Source: Thermoplasmatota archaeon (GTDB lineage Archaea; Thermoplasmatota; Thermoplasmata; Thermoplasmatales; Thermoplasmataceae). From it: DNA of 64,000 nt. The stretch is from the NCBI GenBank assembly GCA_023379825.1, contig JAMCPQ010000005.1:1-64000 (forward strand). Reading direction: 5' to 3'. The notes below the pieces were generated by a model. That model searched no databases, was not told where the DNA came from, and worked only from the letters and a program-made list of their open reading frames with translations. Both the position numbers and the translations under genes were made by a program. Position 1 is the stretch's first letter; each line of letters starts with the position of its first letter. Positions 18,683 through 27,975 of the stretch are shown here, one piece after another.

Positions 18683-19776
18683 CAGGCTTCACCCATTGCT
18701 CTTCTAATCTCAGAGAAGAATCCTTTTGAGTCATGTGGTCCCGGGGAGGCTTCCGGGTGATACTGTACAGAATAAATGCCAAGATTCCTGTTTTCGATTC
18801 TTTCCACTGTAAGATCGTTGACGTCTCTCTGGACAATCTCAAGTCCAGTCCCTGAAAGGGATGGTTCATCAAGCGCATAACCATGGTTGTGCGTTGTGAT
18901 CAGAATGTTTCTGCCATCTGAGACTGCATGGTTTGAGCCTCTGTGTCCAAACTTCATCTTCAGTGTTTTTCCACCCATGGCAAGGCCTATCAACTGGTGC
19001 CCAAGGCAAACCCCGAAGATGGGCTTCTTTCCAGCCATCTCTCTGATGAATCTGCGGACAGGTTCCAGTGAGGGGTGTGCTGGGTCGCCGGGCCCGTTTG
19101 AAATGAAAATCAGAGAATAATCGTAACCTATTTTCGAAAGATCAGATTTCGGAGATGTAACTATGAGGGAAGAGAATTTCAGCATCTCTTCCTTGATGCT
19201 GTTCTTTGATCCAACGTCAATGTAGAGGATAGTGCCATCTCCATTTCCCTTTATACGGGTATTTGATGAAGGTGATACAAGCGAGACAACGTCCTGAGCC
19301 ATTGGATCAGGAAATTCTCTGCTCAGAGACTTTTCACTGCTGATCCACCCCCGCATTACCCCTTTCTCTCTGAGCTTCCTGACAAGGGCCCTTGTGTCCA
19401 CCATATCAATGCCGGGAACAGAACTGTCAGAGAGAAGATCATTGAATTCCTCCCAGTCCTCCCCGCCTGGGAGAATGGCGTGGGCATCACGCGTGACCAG
19501 ACCGGAGACCATTATGCCAGAGGACTCCATTCTGCTCTTTTTTATGCTGTAATTGGCAACGGTCGGGCTGGCAAATACGAGTATCTGATTTTTGTAGGAA
19601 GGATCAGTTAAGGATTCCAGGTATCCGGTCATGGAAGTGGTGAATACAACCTCACCATAGCCATCTATCTCGGATCCAAAGGAAACACCATCAAAAACTG
19701 ATCCATCCTCAAGGATGAGGAATGATTTTTTTCTAGGTTTCCCGCCATAATTCAATTTAAACCTAGAAGGAGTCAT
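18682..19776 (-). CDS. carA: Carbamoyl-phosphate synthase small (glutaminase) subunit
   Basis: Hydrolyses glutamine and delivers ammonia to CarB. The N-terminal CPSase domain (FLILEDGSVFDG, TSMTGYLESLTDPSY) is followed by a class I glutamine amidotransferase domain with nucleophile Cys in GVCLGHQL, the FGHRGSNH segment and the C-terminal catalytic HPE (QYHPEASPGPHD). Length 364 aa. An AT-rich box lies directly upstream on the minus strand (about 19787-19800), so transcription probably starts here and runs through carB and nth. Confidence 0.97.
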   Translation of the reverse strand: MTPSRFKLNYGGKPRKKSFLILEDGSVFDGVSFGSEIDGYGEVVFTTSMTGYLESLTDPSYKNQILVFASPTVANYSIKKSRMESSGIMVSGLVTRDAHAILPGGEDWEEFNDLLSDSSVPGIDMVDTRALVRKLREKGVMRGWISSEKSLSREFPDPMAQDVVSLVSPSSNTRIKGNGDGTILYIDVGSKNSIKEEMLKFSSLIVTSPKSDLSKIGYDYSLIFISNGPGDPAHPSLEPVRRFIREMAGKKPIFGVCLGHQLIGLAMGGKTLKMKFGHRGSNHAVSDGRNILITTHNHGYALDEPSLSGTGLEIVQRDVNDLTVERIENRNLGIYSVQYHPEASPGPHDSKGFFSEIRRAMGEA

Positions 19777-19803
19777 AGTAAGGGATAATAAAAAAAGATC
19801 GTT

Positions 19804-20460
19804 TCATCTGAAATATTCATGGCATAGTCCTGTGGTTCCCCTGAATATGATCTTCCCATCATTAAGGCTGAATTTTGGCAGAAATACCTCACCCCCTGCC
19901 TCAATAAACTTTACAAAGGCATTCCCGAATTCAGGATCTGTTAGAAAATTAGGGGAAAAGCAGTCAGCATTGTGGCTGAATATGAGCACAATCAGTGCCG
20001 ATTTCCTGCCACTTCCAAGTACTTCGGTGAGAAGTTTGAGATGATGAGTTCCCCTTGTGGTTGGAGCATCTGGAAACACTGCCATTCCTCCCGAGAGCAT
20101 TGAGCACCCCTTAACCTCAATGTAAGTATCATCAAGCCTGAAATCTATCCTGCTCCCGTCAAGTGGGACCTCCTTCTCTGTGCGTTCCGGCAGGAACATT
20201 GATGCAATCCTGTTATGGAATCTTGCATCGGTGAGGATCCAGTCTCCATCTCTGAATGCCGCCGTGATAGAGTACTTTGTCCTGATGCCAGGGGAGTCCC
20301 TGAAAATTACTCTGTTTCCCGTGTATATGAGATCCTTCAGTCTGCCCGGGTCATGAAGGTGGCACTGATACTCTTCATCTCTGTGTTTCACAGTAACAAG
20401 AAATCTGTTCTCCCTTCTCAGGACGGTACCTTCATAATGGCTTTCGGCGGTGGACATCAT
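19804..20460 (-). CDS. sfsA: SfsA family protein
   Basis: SfsA has an OB-fold N terminus and a PD-(D/E)XK nuclease-like C-terminal domain. Its name comes from a maltose-metabolism phenotype in E. coli and its biochemical role is unsettled. Seen here: HLHDPGRLKDLIYTGN, TDARFHNRIA, the nuclease-like core DFRLDDTYIEVKGCS, and FPDAPTTRGTHHL, the family hallmark. The start at 20460 is chosen because the open frame before it (from 20496) has no homology. Close downstream of a divergent DsrE-like gene; carA starts about 30 nt beyond its 3' end. Confidence 0.9.
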   Translation of the reverse strand: MMSTAESHYEGTVLRRENRFLVTVKHRDEEYQCHLHDPGRLKDLIYTGNRVIFRDSPGIRTKYSITAAFRDGDWILTDARFHNRIASMFLPERTEKEVPLDGSRIDFRLDDTYIEVKGCSMLSGGMAVFPDAPTTRGTHHLKLLTEVLGSGRKSALIVLIFSHNADCFSPNFLTDPEFGNAFVKFIEAGGEVFLPKFSLNDGKIIFRGTTGLCHEYFR

Positions 20461-20551
20461 GACGGTACCTGAAGCAGGGAAATTAAGATTCAACAATCAT
20501 CAGAGATTAGGAATTTCAATAAAAATATAACTCAGAAAGAAATTGGTATGC

Positions 20552-20893
20552 ATGGCAGAGAACATATTAGTCATAATATCAAGCGGAGAGGAAGCTCCGG
20601 GCAAAGCAATGACCGGAATGAGATTCGCCTACAATGCTGCAAAGAACAAGTGGCTCAACGACGTCAGGATAATACTTTTCGGGCCGTCTGAGAAGCTGGC
20701 AACAACGAACCAGGAATTTGCATCGATGCTTAAGGATGCAATCAGGGATGGAATTATTCCAAACGCCTGCTCCGGAGTTGCAACTAAGGAAAACATCACT
20801 GACAAACTTCTTTCCCTGGGTCTATCTGTGGACCCAATAGGGCCCATAGTTTCTTCATATGTGAAGAAAGGTTACGAGGTCATAACTTTCTGA
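20552..20893 (+). CDS. DsrE-like small protein
   Basis: A single alpha/beta domain of 113 residues (MAENILVIISSGEEAP, then a helix and VRIILFGPSEKL), as in the DsrE/YchN family of small oligomeric proteins. The mid-chain Cys (NACSG, near residue 70) is at the place where several family members carry a reactive cysteine for sulfur transfer. The upstream in-frame TTG at 20543 is less likely than the ATG at 20552. Function unknown; sulfur relay is possible but not shown. Confidence 0.65.
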   Translation: MAENILVIISSGEEAPGKAMTGMRFAYNAAKNKWLNDVRIILFGPSEKLATTNQEFASMLKDAIRDGIIPNACSGVATKENITDKLLSLGLSVDPIGPIVSSYVKKGYEVITF

Positions 20894-20910
20894 AGCTCAG
20901 GAATGCCGGA

Positions 20911-22098
20911 CTATTTTCCGGTAATTCCAAGTTTTTTCCCTGCCGATTCAAATGCCTCAACCGTCCTGTTTATGTCGTCAGCAGAATGAACAGCAGATGG
21001 CATCAGCCTGATTCTTGCAGTACCTCTGGCAACAGTTGGAAACACAATGGGTGATGCAAATATGTCGTTTTCCCTGTAGAGTTCCTCGCTTAGCAACAGT
21101 GTTTTCTTCTCGTCCCCTACAATGACAGGAGTTATTGGCGTCTTTGAGTTACCAAGATTGAAGCCCGCATTCAAAAGACCCTTCTTGAGTTTTTCAGAAT
21201 TGCTCCATAATTTTCTGAGAAGAGAATCATCCTTCTCCATAATCTCAATGGATTTCATGACAGCAGCTGTATCTGCAGGGTTCAGGGCACTGCTGAAAAG
21301 AAATGGCCGTGCCTTACGTTTCAGGAGTTCTATCAAATCTGCATTGCCGGCTACGAAACCTCCCATGGAACCAACAGCTTTTGAGAATGTGCCCATCTCC
21401 ACATCCACCCTCCCGGAAAGTTTGAAATGGTCGCATATTCCTCTTCCATGGTCTCCGAGAACCCCTTCCCCATGTGCATCATCAACATAAGTCATGGAAT
21501 CATGTCTCTCTGCAATTTCCACTATTTCCTTGAGAGGTGCAATATCGCCGTCCATACTGAATACTCCATCCGTAATTATGAGGCTTCTCCTGCCGCTCTT
21601 TCTCTTTTCAGCCATGACCTTTTCCAGGTCTTCCATGTCCATATGTTTGAACACTGCTCTGGATGCTGAGCTGAGTCTCACTCCGTCTATGATGCTGGCA
21701 TGGTTGAGTTCTTCACTGAAAACAATATCCTCCTTTCCAACCAGTGCAGGAATTGTTCCTGAATTTGCAAGGAGTCCGCCCTGATATACAAGGGATGATT
21801 CCATATGCTTGAATCTGGCCACCTTTTCTTCCAGTCTGGCATGCAGTTCATTAGTTCCAGCAATGGATCTCACAGCACCTGCACCAACTCCAAATTCATC
21901 TATCGCTTCCTTTGCTGCCTTCCTGACCTCCGGATTGTTTGCGAGGCCCAGATAATTATTGCTGCACATATTGAGCTTCATCTTTCCATCTATCTTTATC
22001 CAGGCCCCCTGGGAACTCTCAATTATCCTTATGGGTACAAATCTACCACTGTCTTTCAGTTCCCTGATTTCATCCTTTACCCATTCAAGAGAAGTCAT
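20911..22098 (-). CDS. kbl: Glycine C-acetyltransferase (2-amino-3-ketobutyrate CoA ligase)
   Basis: PLP enzyme of the alpha-oxoamine synthase group, which joins glycine and an acyl-CoA or runs the reverse cleavage. It has CSNNYLGLANNP, GAGAVRSIAGTNELHARLE, the aspartate of DDAHGEGVLG and the PLP-lysine segment TFSKAVGSMGG. The start at 22098 (MTSLEW) removes ten non-homologous residues. The usual partner threonine dehydrogenase is not in the window. 8-Amino-7-oxononanoate synthase is the main alternative, since the two are hard to separate by eye, and no biotin genes are adjacent. Confidence 0.85.
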   Translation of the reverse strand: MTSLEWVKDEIRELKDSGRFVPIRIIESSQGAWIKIDGKMKLNMCSNNYLGLANNPEVRKAAKEAIDEFGVGAGAVRSIAGTNELHARLEEKVARFKHMESSLVYQGGLLANSGTIPALVGKEDIVFSEELNHASIIDGVRLSSASRAVFKHMDMEDLEKVMAEKRKSGRRSLIITDGVFSMDGDIAPLKEIVEIAERHDSMTYVDDAHGEGVLGDHGRGICDHFKLSGRVDVEMGTFSKAVGSMGGFVAGNADLIELLKRKARPFLFSSALNPADTAAVMKSIEIMEKDDSLLRKLWSNSEKLKKGLLNAGFNLGNSKTPITPVIVGDEKKTLLLSEELYRENDIFASPIVFPTVARGTARIRLMPSAVHSADDINRTVEAFESAGKKLGITGK

Positions 22099-22248
22099 AC
22101 TATCATAACAGCATGCAAATAAGGGCATATCTATTTTGGCGAAGTGATATCTTCAATTGTGGAGGAAAATTTTTAACGACCGGGAATGCAGTGTTTATGC
22201 TGAATTCCTTAAATAACTGCTACATATTTACCACTTCTCAGTGGCCTT

Positions 22249-23190
22249 ATGGAAAGAATTGTTATAGCATTTGGCGGAAATGCACTTCTCAGGAAGGGCG
22301 ATGACCAGACTTTTGAGACTCAGGCAGACAGGGCAGAACAGGCATTTCAGAAACTTGCAAAGGTGATTGAGGACAATGAGGTTGTCATATCCCACGGAAA
22401 TGGCCCTCAGGTGGGTTCAATACTGCTTCAGAACGAATCCGCTGTCAGAACGGTAAAGCCTATGCCTCTCCATGCCTGTGGGGCCATGTCTCAGGGTCTG
22501 ATTGGTGAGATGCTCTCCAATGGCTGGGACAGGGTAAGGTTCAGACTAGGAATCTCCAAGGAACCGTCTGTACTGATGACCAGGTCAGTTGTTGATCCAG
22601 ATGATCCTGCTTTCAGCAATCCCACAAAACCTATTGGGCCATATTACTCCAGTGATGAATCTGCAAGGCTCCAGAGACTGAAAGGCTGGAAGATGAGGGA
22701 GGAACCTGGAAAGGGATTCAGGAGGCTTGTACCGTCACCGATTCCAGTGGATATAGTGGAAAGGAACCAGATAGTCTCACTCCTAAGGGAAGGCTTTCTT
22801 CCAGTGGCCTCCGGGGGCGGTGGGATTCCCGTCATAAAGACACCTGCAGGATATACGGGGGTAGATGCCGTAATAGACAAGGATCTGGCTTCTTCTCTGC
22901 TTGCCAGCATAGTGGAGGCAACCACATTCATAATACTGACAGATGTGGAGGGGGCAAAACGGAACTTCGGCATGGAAAACGAGGAGCTTATTGGAAAGGT
23001 TACTGCTGAAAGGTTACAGAGGGATCTTGACCAGGGTCAGTTTGCAAGCGGCAGCATGGGTCCCAAGGTCCGGGCGGCTCTGGAATTCATCAAAAGAGGT
23101 GGAAAGAAAGCCATAATTGGCTCTCTGGATAATGCCACAAAGGTGGCAGAAGGAAAATCAGGAACTATAATTGAAGCAGGTTCATTGTGA
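22249..23190 (+). CDS. arcC: Carbamate kinase
   Basis: Interconverts carbamoyl phosphate plus ADP with carbamate plus ATP. Seen are the amino-acid-kinase N terminus IVIAFGGNALLRKGD, SHGNGPQVG, ASGGGGIPV, the inserted subdomain around SPIPVDIVE and the C-terminal GSMGPKVRAALEF. Length 313 aa is typical. No arginine deiminase or ornithine carbamoyltransferase lies nearby, so it may recycle or balance carbamoyl phosphate made by CarAB 4 kb away. A TATA-like box lies about 25 nt before the ATG. Confidence 0.93.
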   Translation: MERIVIAFGGNALLRKGDDQTFETQADRAEQAFQKLAKVIEDNEVVISHGNGPQVGSILLQNESAVRTVKPMPLHACGAMSQGLIGEMLSNGWDRVRFRLGISKEPSVLMTRSVVDPDDPAFSNPTKPIGPYYSSDESARLQRLKGWKMREEPGKGFRRLVPSPIPVDIVERNQIVSLLREGFLPVASGGGGIPVIKTPAGYTGVDAVIDKDLASSLLASIVEATTFIILTDVEGAKRNFGMENEELIGKVTAERLQRDLDQGQFASGSMGPKVRAALEFIKRGGKKAIIGSLDNATKVAEGKSGTIIEAGSL

Positions 23191-23838
23191 TTCCGGAGGC
23201 TTACTGAAAGTATGATCCTCCTGAACAATTCTTCCAGCCTTTCGAAATTCATCAAGAATATGTGAAAGGAGTGATGAGTCTATATTGAGATTGAACTGAT
23301 CCTTCAGTTCATTCTCGATCTGGGTGAATGTCATTCTGCCCTTCAGGACTCTGGAAAGAAGGTTATCCAGATCCTCATACACATTCCACGGGAATATGAA
23401 CCAGGCCCAGTTCTTCTCATCAACTATCTCTGAGAAGAAATCCGGAATAAATGATGATCTTGTTATGTGAAGCATAGTGACTGTCCTTACCTCTGCCGGT
23501 TTCTGCTTCATGATAAAGTCGTAAGCAAGTTTCATGCTCTGACCGGTATCAGTTATGTCATCCACAATAAGGACTCTCTTCCCCTCTATGTTCAGATTTC
23601 CAGGATCCTTAAGAACAGCCTTTCCACTTGCTGTTGCTGTTATTCCCCAGTGTTCAGTCTTCACTGAAATCAGGTCCTTTATCCAGAGCATGTCTGCCAG
23701 AACTCTTGCGGGGACAAGGCCACCTCTTGCAAGGGCTATGATCATGTCTGGTCTGTAACTGTTTGAAACCTTTTCCCGTATATTTTCACACCATTTGTCT
23801 ATCTGTTCCCAGGATACCAGTCTGGCTCTAAAATCCAT
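23182..23838 (-). CDS. Purine phosphoribosyltransferase-like protein
   Basis: The PRPP-binding motif VLIVDDITDTGQS in mid-chain and the N-terminal ALARGGLVPARVLADML identify a type I phosphoribosyltransferase, close to archaeal hypoxanthine/xanthine-guanine PRTs. The C-terminal 70 residues (FTQIENEL, HILDEFRKAGRIVQE) form a small extra helical, winged-helix-like domain absent from the shortest PRTs, and the protein is long for the family at 218 aa. It could be purine salvage or a PRT-based regulator. Its 3' end overlaps that of arcC by 9 nt. Confidence 0.8.
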   Translation of the reverse strand: MDFRARLVSWEQIDKWCENIREKVSNSYRPDMIIALARGGLVPARVLADMLWIKDLISVKTEHWGITATASGKAVLKDPGNLNIEGKRVLIVDDITDTGQSMKLAYDFIMKQKPAEVRTVTMLHITRSSFIPDFFSEIVDEKNWAWFIFPWNVYEDLDNLLSRVLKGRMTFTQIENELKDQFNLNIDSSLLSHILDEFRKAGRIVQEDHTFSKPPESQ

Positions 23839-23952
23839 GAAATATTACCCGCACCTTATCACGCTTTGCAATATAAAAAAATGCGGAAAATCCGTGAGTT
23901 AATAAGAATTATTTTTGTAAACAATTTTATAGTGCGATTACCATACTTGATC

Positions 23953-24783
23953 ATGTCTACTATTGATTATGTATTCATATTCATAGGAATAGTCATACTC
24001 TTGATTTTACTGAGTGGACTACACATCCTGAAGGAATGGGAGAGAGGAGCTGTATTCACTCTTGGGAGGTTTACCCAGATGAAAGGTCCTGGCATTGTTT
24101 ATGTTTATCCTTTTATTTCAAAGCTGAATCCCATAATATCAACCAGAATACAGGCAGTTTCCTTCAAAACAGAAAGCACATTCACAAAAGATAACGTTCC
24201 AATAAATGTGGATGCCGTTATGTATTTCCAGGTTATAGATCCACAGAAATCAGTTCTTAACGTGGAAAATTTCGGGGTTGCAACAAACTATTCAGCTCAG
24301 ACCACACTGAGAGAGGTGCTGGGAAAATCATCATTTGATGAAATCCTGTCCGAAAGAGAGAAGATCGGCGAGGCAGCAAGGGAGATCATTGATGAGAAGA
24401 CAGAGCACTGGGGTATTAAGGTCTCATCTGTCGAGATAAGGGATGTGATTGTTCCGAATGCTCTCCAGGAGGCAATGTCAAGGCAGGCATCTGCTGAAAG
24501 AGAAAGAAGATCCAGAGTTACGTTGGCCCTCGCAGAGGTCGAGGCCGCTCAGAAGATGGTCGAGGCCGCAGATCAGTATACCACAAACCCAACAGCATTC
24601 CAGCTGAGATGGCTTAACATACTTTATGAAATCGGTCTCGAGGGCAAAGGAACACTGATGATGGTTCCGGTACAGACACCAACTGCCGGTTCCGTGGAAC
24701 CAATGACTGTCATGGGTCTGGATGAGGTTGCCAAAAACATAAAGGAGATGACTAGGGCATCACAACAGAAGCAGCAAAGCTGA
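23953..24783 (+). CDS. SPFH/stomatin-like membrane protein
   Basis: One N-terminal membrane helix (about residues 4-26) is followed by the SPFH/band-7 domain: KEWERGAVFTLGRF, GPGIVYVYPF, the coiled AEVEAAQKMVEAADQY and the C-terminal oligomerisation end. Stomatins form large membrane rings and often act with an NfeD protease partner; no NfeD is adjacent here. The frame is open upstream to 23866, but a TATA-like TTTTATAG (about 23925-23932) about 25 nt before the ATG at 23953 sets the start (276 aa). The 3' end overlaps the ksgA 3' end by 32 nt. Confidence 0.9.
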   Translation: MSTIDYVFIFIGIVILLILLSGLHILKEWERGAVFTLGRFTQMKGPGIVYVYPFISKLNPIISTRIQAVSFKTESTFTKDNVPINVDAVMYFQVIDPQKSVLNVENFGVATNYSAQTTLREVLGKSSFDEILSEREKIGEAAREIIDEKTEHWGIKVSSVEIRDVIVPNALQEAMSRQASAERERRSRVTLALAEVEAAQKMVEAADQYTTNPTAFQLRWLNILYEIGLEGKGTLMMVPVQTPTAGSVEPMTVMGLDEVAKNIKEMTRASQQKQQS

Positions 24784-25498
24784 AGATCTCCTCAGGAGAT
24801 AGATCTTCAACCCTTTTTTCATAAATCTCCTGTGGTGCTTTTTTATAAATGGTCCCTATTTTTTTCCGCCTGTGAGAGAAGAGCATCTTTACAACTTCCT
24901 CAACCGCTTTCAGTTCAGATTCGTCATGCAGGTTAAGGGGTGAAAGCGTCACAATTGCTGAATCAACCTCAGGAACAGGGGAGAAACAGTTTCTTGGAAC
25001 TCTTCTTTCAATCCTGGCCTCATACCTGAGTTGAGTACTTACAGATAATCTGGAATAATCACTGGTTCCCTTCCCGGCAACCATCCTCTTAGCAAATTCT
25101 GCCTGTACCATAAGAATGCATTTACGGAATTTGAATCTGCCCAGGGAGAACAGAATGGGTGAGGAGATACTGTACGGGATGTTACCGAAAATTGCATCCA
25201 CATCCATCGGGTCCATCTTCAGAATATCTCCCTTGATCAGATGCAACTGCCCAAGGGCAACCTCATCTCTGAAATTCTCTTCAAGGTACTGTACAAATCT
25301 GTGGTCGGACTCTACCGCTGTAACATGGGCCCCTGACTGAAGCAGGAACTTTGTCAGAGATCCTTCCCCGGGGCCTATCTCCAGAATTTCCCCACCTTCA
25401 CTGGTATCAAAAAGTGAAGCCTCGTACATGGCCATGTTCCTGTCCTTAAGGAACACCTGCCCATACTTTCTGTATTTCCCGTTTTCAGAATATTTCAT
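24752..25498 (-). CDS. ksgA: 16S rRNA dimethyladenosine transferase
   Basis: Dimethylates two adjacent adenosines near the 3' end of 16S rRNA in a late step of small-subunit assembly. It has YGQVFLKDRN, SAM-binding ILEIGPGEGSLT, the VTAVESD acidic residue, GDILKM and the catalytic NIPYSISSP. Length 248 aa fits archaeal Dim1/KsgA. It overlaps the DUF655 gene by 4 nt (translational coupling) and ends the minus-strand informational block. The family often sits next to DUF655 in archaea. Confidence 0.96.
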   Translation of the reverse strand: MKYSENGKYRKYGQVFLKDRNMAMYEASLFDTSEGGEILEIGPGEGSLTKFLLQSGAHVTAVESDHRFVQYLEENFRDEVALGQLHLIKGDILKMDPMDVDAIFGNIPYSISSPILFSLGRFKFRKCILMVQAEFAKRMVAGKGTSDYSRLSVSTQLRYEARIERRVPRNCFSPVPEVDSAIVTLSPLNLHDESELKAVEEVVKMLFSHRRKKIGTIYKKAPQEIYEKRVEDLSPEEIFSFAASVVMP

Positions 25499-26043
25499 CT
25501 GGCAACAAACAGCTTGTATTTCTCATTTCTCTCCTGAAGCTCCTCAACTATCCTGTTAGCAATCATCTTCTGGGGATGATGGACAGTCTTTATTCTTTCG
25601 GATACTTCATCAAGTGATGTGAATGGTTTCTTCTTCCTCTCCTCTATGACTGACCACATACTCTTGTTCCCAAGTCCCGGAAGAAGCTCCAGAGAATGCA
25701 TCCTTGTGTTTATGGATTCAGCCTTGTTGAAAAACTCCACGAAAAATGGCTCCCGCTTTCTTACTATTCCCTCCAGTATGAATGGGAGTTCATTCATTGC
25801 AGCATTTGTCAGTTCAGAATAAGGAATACGTCTCTTTACAGAGAGAACCTTATCTCTCTTCTGCTGATCCTTGCCTATGTAAACCCTGTCCCCAATTGCA
25901 ATGACAGCGTTTGGTTTTGGAATAAGTTCCAGAAGCTTGAACTCCATTTCGCCTACAGCTAATGCCAGGGACGATTTGTGATAACTTTTATCATTTGCCC
26001 TCCCCTGAGGCAAATAATCCAGAATATAGGCGAATTCTTCCAA
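25495..26043 (-). CDS. DUF655 family nucleic-acid-binding protein
   Basis: Archaeal DUF655: an OB-like N-terminal part (residues 1-80, AYILDYLPQGR, IGDRVYIGKD) followed by a helix-hairpin-helix region (LELLPGLGNKSMWSVIEERKK). It is regularly encoded between rpo4 and ksgA in archaea, which suggests RNA binding in rRNA processing or ribosome assembly, but no activity has been assigned that I know of. Starts 14 nt after rpo4 and overlaps ksgA by 4 nt. Confidence 0.88.
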   Translation of the reverse strand: MEEFAYILDYLPQGRANDKSYHKSSLALAVGEMEFKLLELIPKPNAVIAIGDRVYIGKDQQKRDKVLSVKRRIPYSELTNAAMNELPFILEGIVRKREPFFVEFFNKAESINTRMHSLELLPGLGNKSMWSVIEERKKKPFTSLDEVSERIKTVHHPQKMIANRIVEELQERNEKYKLFVAR

Positions 26044-26056
26044 GTCCTGACCTCAT

Positions 26057-26362
26057 TCAGTCTTCAGAGAAAAGGGAGATAAGGTTATTTAATTCTTCCT
26101 CACTGAGAAGAACACTGTACGAGGATAGAATGCTCGTAACTTCTTCCTTGCTCTTCGGGGCTATATCCACGAGCTTTGTAGCCACCTTCTCGCTTAACTT
26201 GAATGTCTTCATAAGCTCGGTTTTGGCTTTCTTTGCTTCGGAGCCTTTCATCTTCATAAGGTGCTCGACATATGAAAGGTTCTCGCCCTCTATTTCAGTA
26301 TACTCGCTCTTCTTAGAGAGCATATCGTAAGCTTCAGGGATGGAAACGTACCTGGTTTTCAT
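26057..26362 (-). CDS. rpo4: DNA-directed RNA polymerase subunit Rpo4 (RpoF)
   Basis: The Rpb4 homologue that pairs with Rpo7 in the stalk of archaeal RNA polymerase. It is a small all-helical HRDC-like protein of 101 aa, with YVSIPEAYDML at the start, the GENLSYVEHL tip and KLVDIAPKSKEEVTSILSSY in the helical bundle. The first base of its ATG is shared with the last base of the L21e stop. The order L21e-rpo4-DUF655-ksgA is conserved in many archaea. Confidence 0.92.
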   Translation of the reverse strand: MKTRYVSIPEAYDMLSKKSEYTEIEGENLSYVEHLMKMKGSEAKKAKTELMKTFKLSEKVATKLVDIAPKSKEEVTSILSSYSVLLSEEELNNLISLFSED

Positions 26363-26661
26363 CAGACACCATCAATCTTTTTCAGATGAACAGGTCCCGC
26401 AAGTATCATTTTCTCCTTTCCGCCAACTTTCACCTTAACCATATAACAGGATCCCTGAGCTCTTACTACCCTTCCAGTAAGTCCCTGAAATCCGTGGTGT
26501 GGCATTCCGGAATGTACTGATGGCTCTATTGATATGGCAGCCAGATCACCCTCACTGAATTTCTTTAAGAACTCGTTAACTTTAGGCATGCCCTTATCGG
26601 AAGCCCTCTTGGTCATTTTCATTCTGGAGCCCGCTCTTGGGCCATGTGACATCTTTACCAT
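26362..26661 (-). CDS. rpl21e: Large-subunit ribosomal protein L21e
   Basis: The basic N terminus MVKMSHGPRAGSRMKM and the SH3-like core (HHGFQGLTGRVVRAQGSCYMVKV, then KMILAGPVHLKKI) identify L21e. Length 99 aa is standard. It abuts Pus10 upstream with no gap and shares one base with rpo4 downstream. It is the only ribosomal protein in the window besides L37ae. Confidence 0.96.
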   Translation of the reverse strand: MVKMSHGPRAGSRMKMTKRASDKGMPKVNEFLKKFSEGDLAAISIEPSVHSGMPHHGFQGLTGRVVRAQGSCYMVKVKVGGKEKMILAGPVHLKKIDGV

Positions 26662-27825
26662 TTATTCACCGTCTCTGTGTATCCAGATCACATCAAGCTC
26701 CAGCACCTTAAGTTCCTCACCATAAAGGCTGGACAGACTAGGCTGTGTCCTCCCACCATCACCGTGTATCAGTTCTTTGATATACGTACCTGCCTCTGCC
26801 TTTATCTCAAGTACCGCCTCATTCCCCGACACGCTTTCAGGTTGGCAGCTCAATACCTGTCTCTTCCTGACGAGATCCGACCTGCTACCAGTCACTCTTA
26901 ATGGTGTCCTCTGATAAATATCTTTTCCAGTTAAATTTAAGGCTGCTTTTCTGAATCTTTCAGAGTCTATCGGCTCAGAAGATGCGACCTTTGCTCTGTA
27001 TGACTTGTTATGGTTGGAGTTCTTTATTCTAACTACTTCTCTTTTATCTGAATATCTCAGATCAGATACCTGAATGGAATCAGATGACGTATTTATGGTT
27101 TTGAGAAGATCACCAAGGTCTATTCTCCTGATCCTGGGGTTAACCGATTCTATTACAAACTCCCTTCCATTTCCCAGCATTCTAACATCCACATCTTCTC
27201 TGCCTGATCCATGCAGGTGAAACTCCTCTCCCGAAGTCAGGTTGTTGAGGACCATTCCAATCTGTGTCTCAACAGAGTTGTCTTCACCGCTCCTGTGAAT
27301 CCATCTTGTCTGGGGTATGCCTCTCTTCAACTTTCTGTAAATCCCATAGATATAAAGTGGCTTGACCTGAATTCTGAATGAAGAATATGAAAAGTCAAAG
27401 TTCACAGTAATATCTGGATCATCGAAAGAGACCTCCTTTCCTGTTTTATCCTGAAATGCTTTTCCAAGTTCCCGGTTCAGTTCTTTCTTCAGCTTCTCGT
27501 AATCTGTTTTCAGGATTTCCGAAATTGATTCTTCAATCTCCTCCTGCTCTGAGGTAACTGAGGAGCCCACAAGGAAGGTCTCAAATTCCCTCTGCCCGAT
27601 CTGAGGAATAAGTGCATCGCAGAGTTCATCAATCCGTTCGAGTATGCCATGGCAGAGAGAACATTCATCACTCTGCCCAAGTGATATCTGATGAGTGAGG
27701 CCCCTTTCTGATATAATGGAAAATGCAGCTTTAACGCGTTCTTCGTTACTTACAGATGGATCCTTTATTCCGGATAGTCTTGAAAAACAATGACTGCAGA
27801 GGCTCAGACTTTCGGTATTTTGCAT
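26662..27825 (-). CDS. pus10: tRNA pseudouridine synthase Pus10
   Basis: Makes pseudouridine 54 (and 55) in the T loop of archaeal tRNAs. The N-terminal THUMP-related part starts with a CSHC pair, with a second CSLCHG pair near residue 57, together a zinc site. The C-terminal catalytic domain holds RTPLRVTGSRSDLVRKRQV and GTYIKELIHGDGGRTQPS, the family signature; the catalytic Asp should lie in the HGSGREDVDVRMLGNGREF region. Length 387 aa. Both the Rpo12 gene upstream and the L21e gene downstream are close enough for one transcript. Confidence 0.93.
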   Translation of the reverse strand: MQNTESLSLCSHCFSRLSGIKDPSVSNEERVKAAFSIISERGLTHQISLGQSDECSLCHGILERIDELCDALIPQIGQREFETFLVGSSVTSEQEEIEESISEILKTDYEKLKKELNRELGKAFQDKTGKEVSFDDPDITVNFDFSYSSFRIQVKPLYIYGIYRKLKRGIPQTRWIHRSGEDNSVETQIGMVLNNLTSGEEFHLHGSGREDVDVRMLGNGREFVIESVNPRIRRIDLGDLLKTINTSSDSIQVSDLRYSDKREVVRIKNSNHNKSYRAKVASSEPIDSERFRKAALNLTGKDIYQRTPLRVTGSRSDLVRKRQVLSCQPESVSGNEAVLEIKAEAGTYIKELIHGDGGRTQPSLSSLYGEELKVLELDVIWIHRDGE

Positions 27826-27843
27826 AAAAAAGGAGGAGAATTA

Positions 27844-27975
27844 TTATCTCGGGATTATGACCTTTTCAATGCTTGGCCTTTCCTTGACAAAAACTCTTGA
27901 ACCGCATTCACACTCTATCTCAGCGGTTCCGAATGATTTCTCAAGTGGCCTGGCGCATCTTATGCACTTATACAT
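27844..27975 (-). CDS. rpo12: DNA-directed RNA polymerase subunit Rpo12 (RpoP)
   Basis: A tiny zinc-ribbon subunit (43 aa): [10 protein letters not shown] and CECGSRVF supply the metal ligands, and the C-terminal VIIPR tail is typical. The longer open frame (from 28041) runs into L37ae in another phase and has no homology, so the ATG at 27975 is used; it overlaps the L37ae end by 8 nt. L37ae followed by RpoP is a conserved archaeal pair. Confidence 0.92.
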   Translation of the reverse strand: MYKCIRCARPLEKSFGTAEIECECGSRVFVKERPSIEKVIIPR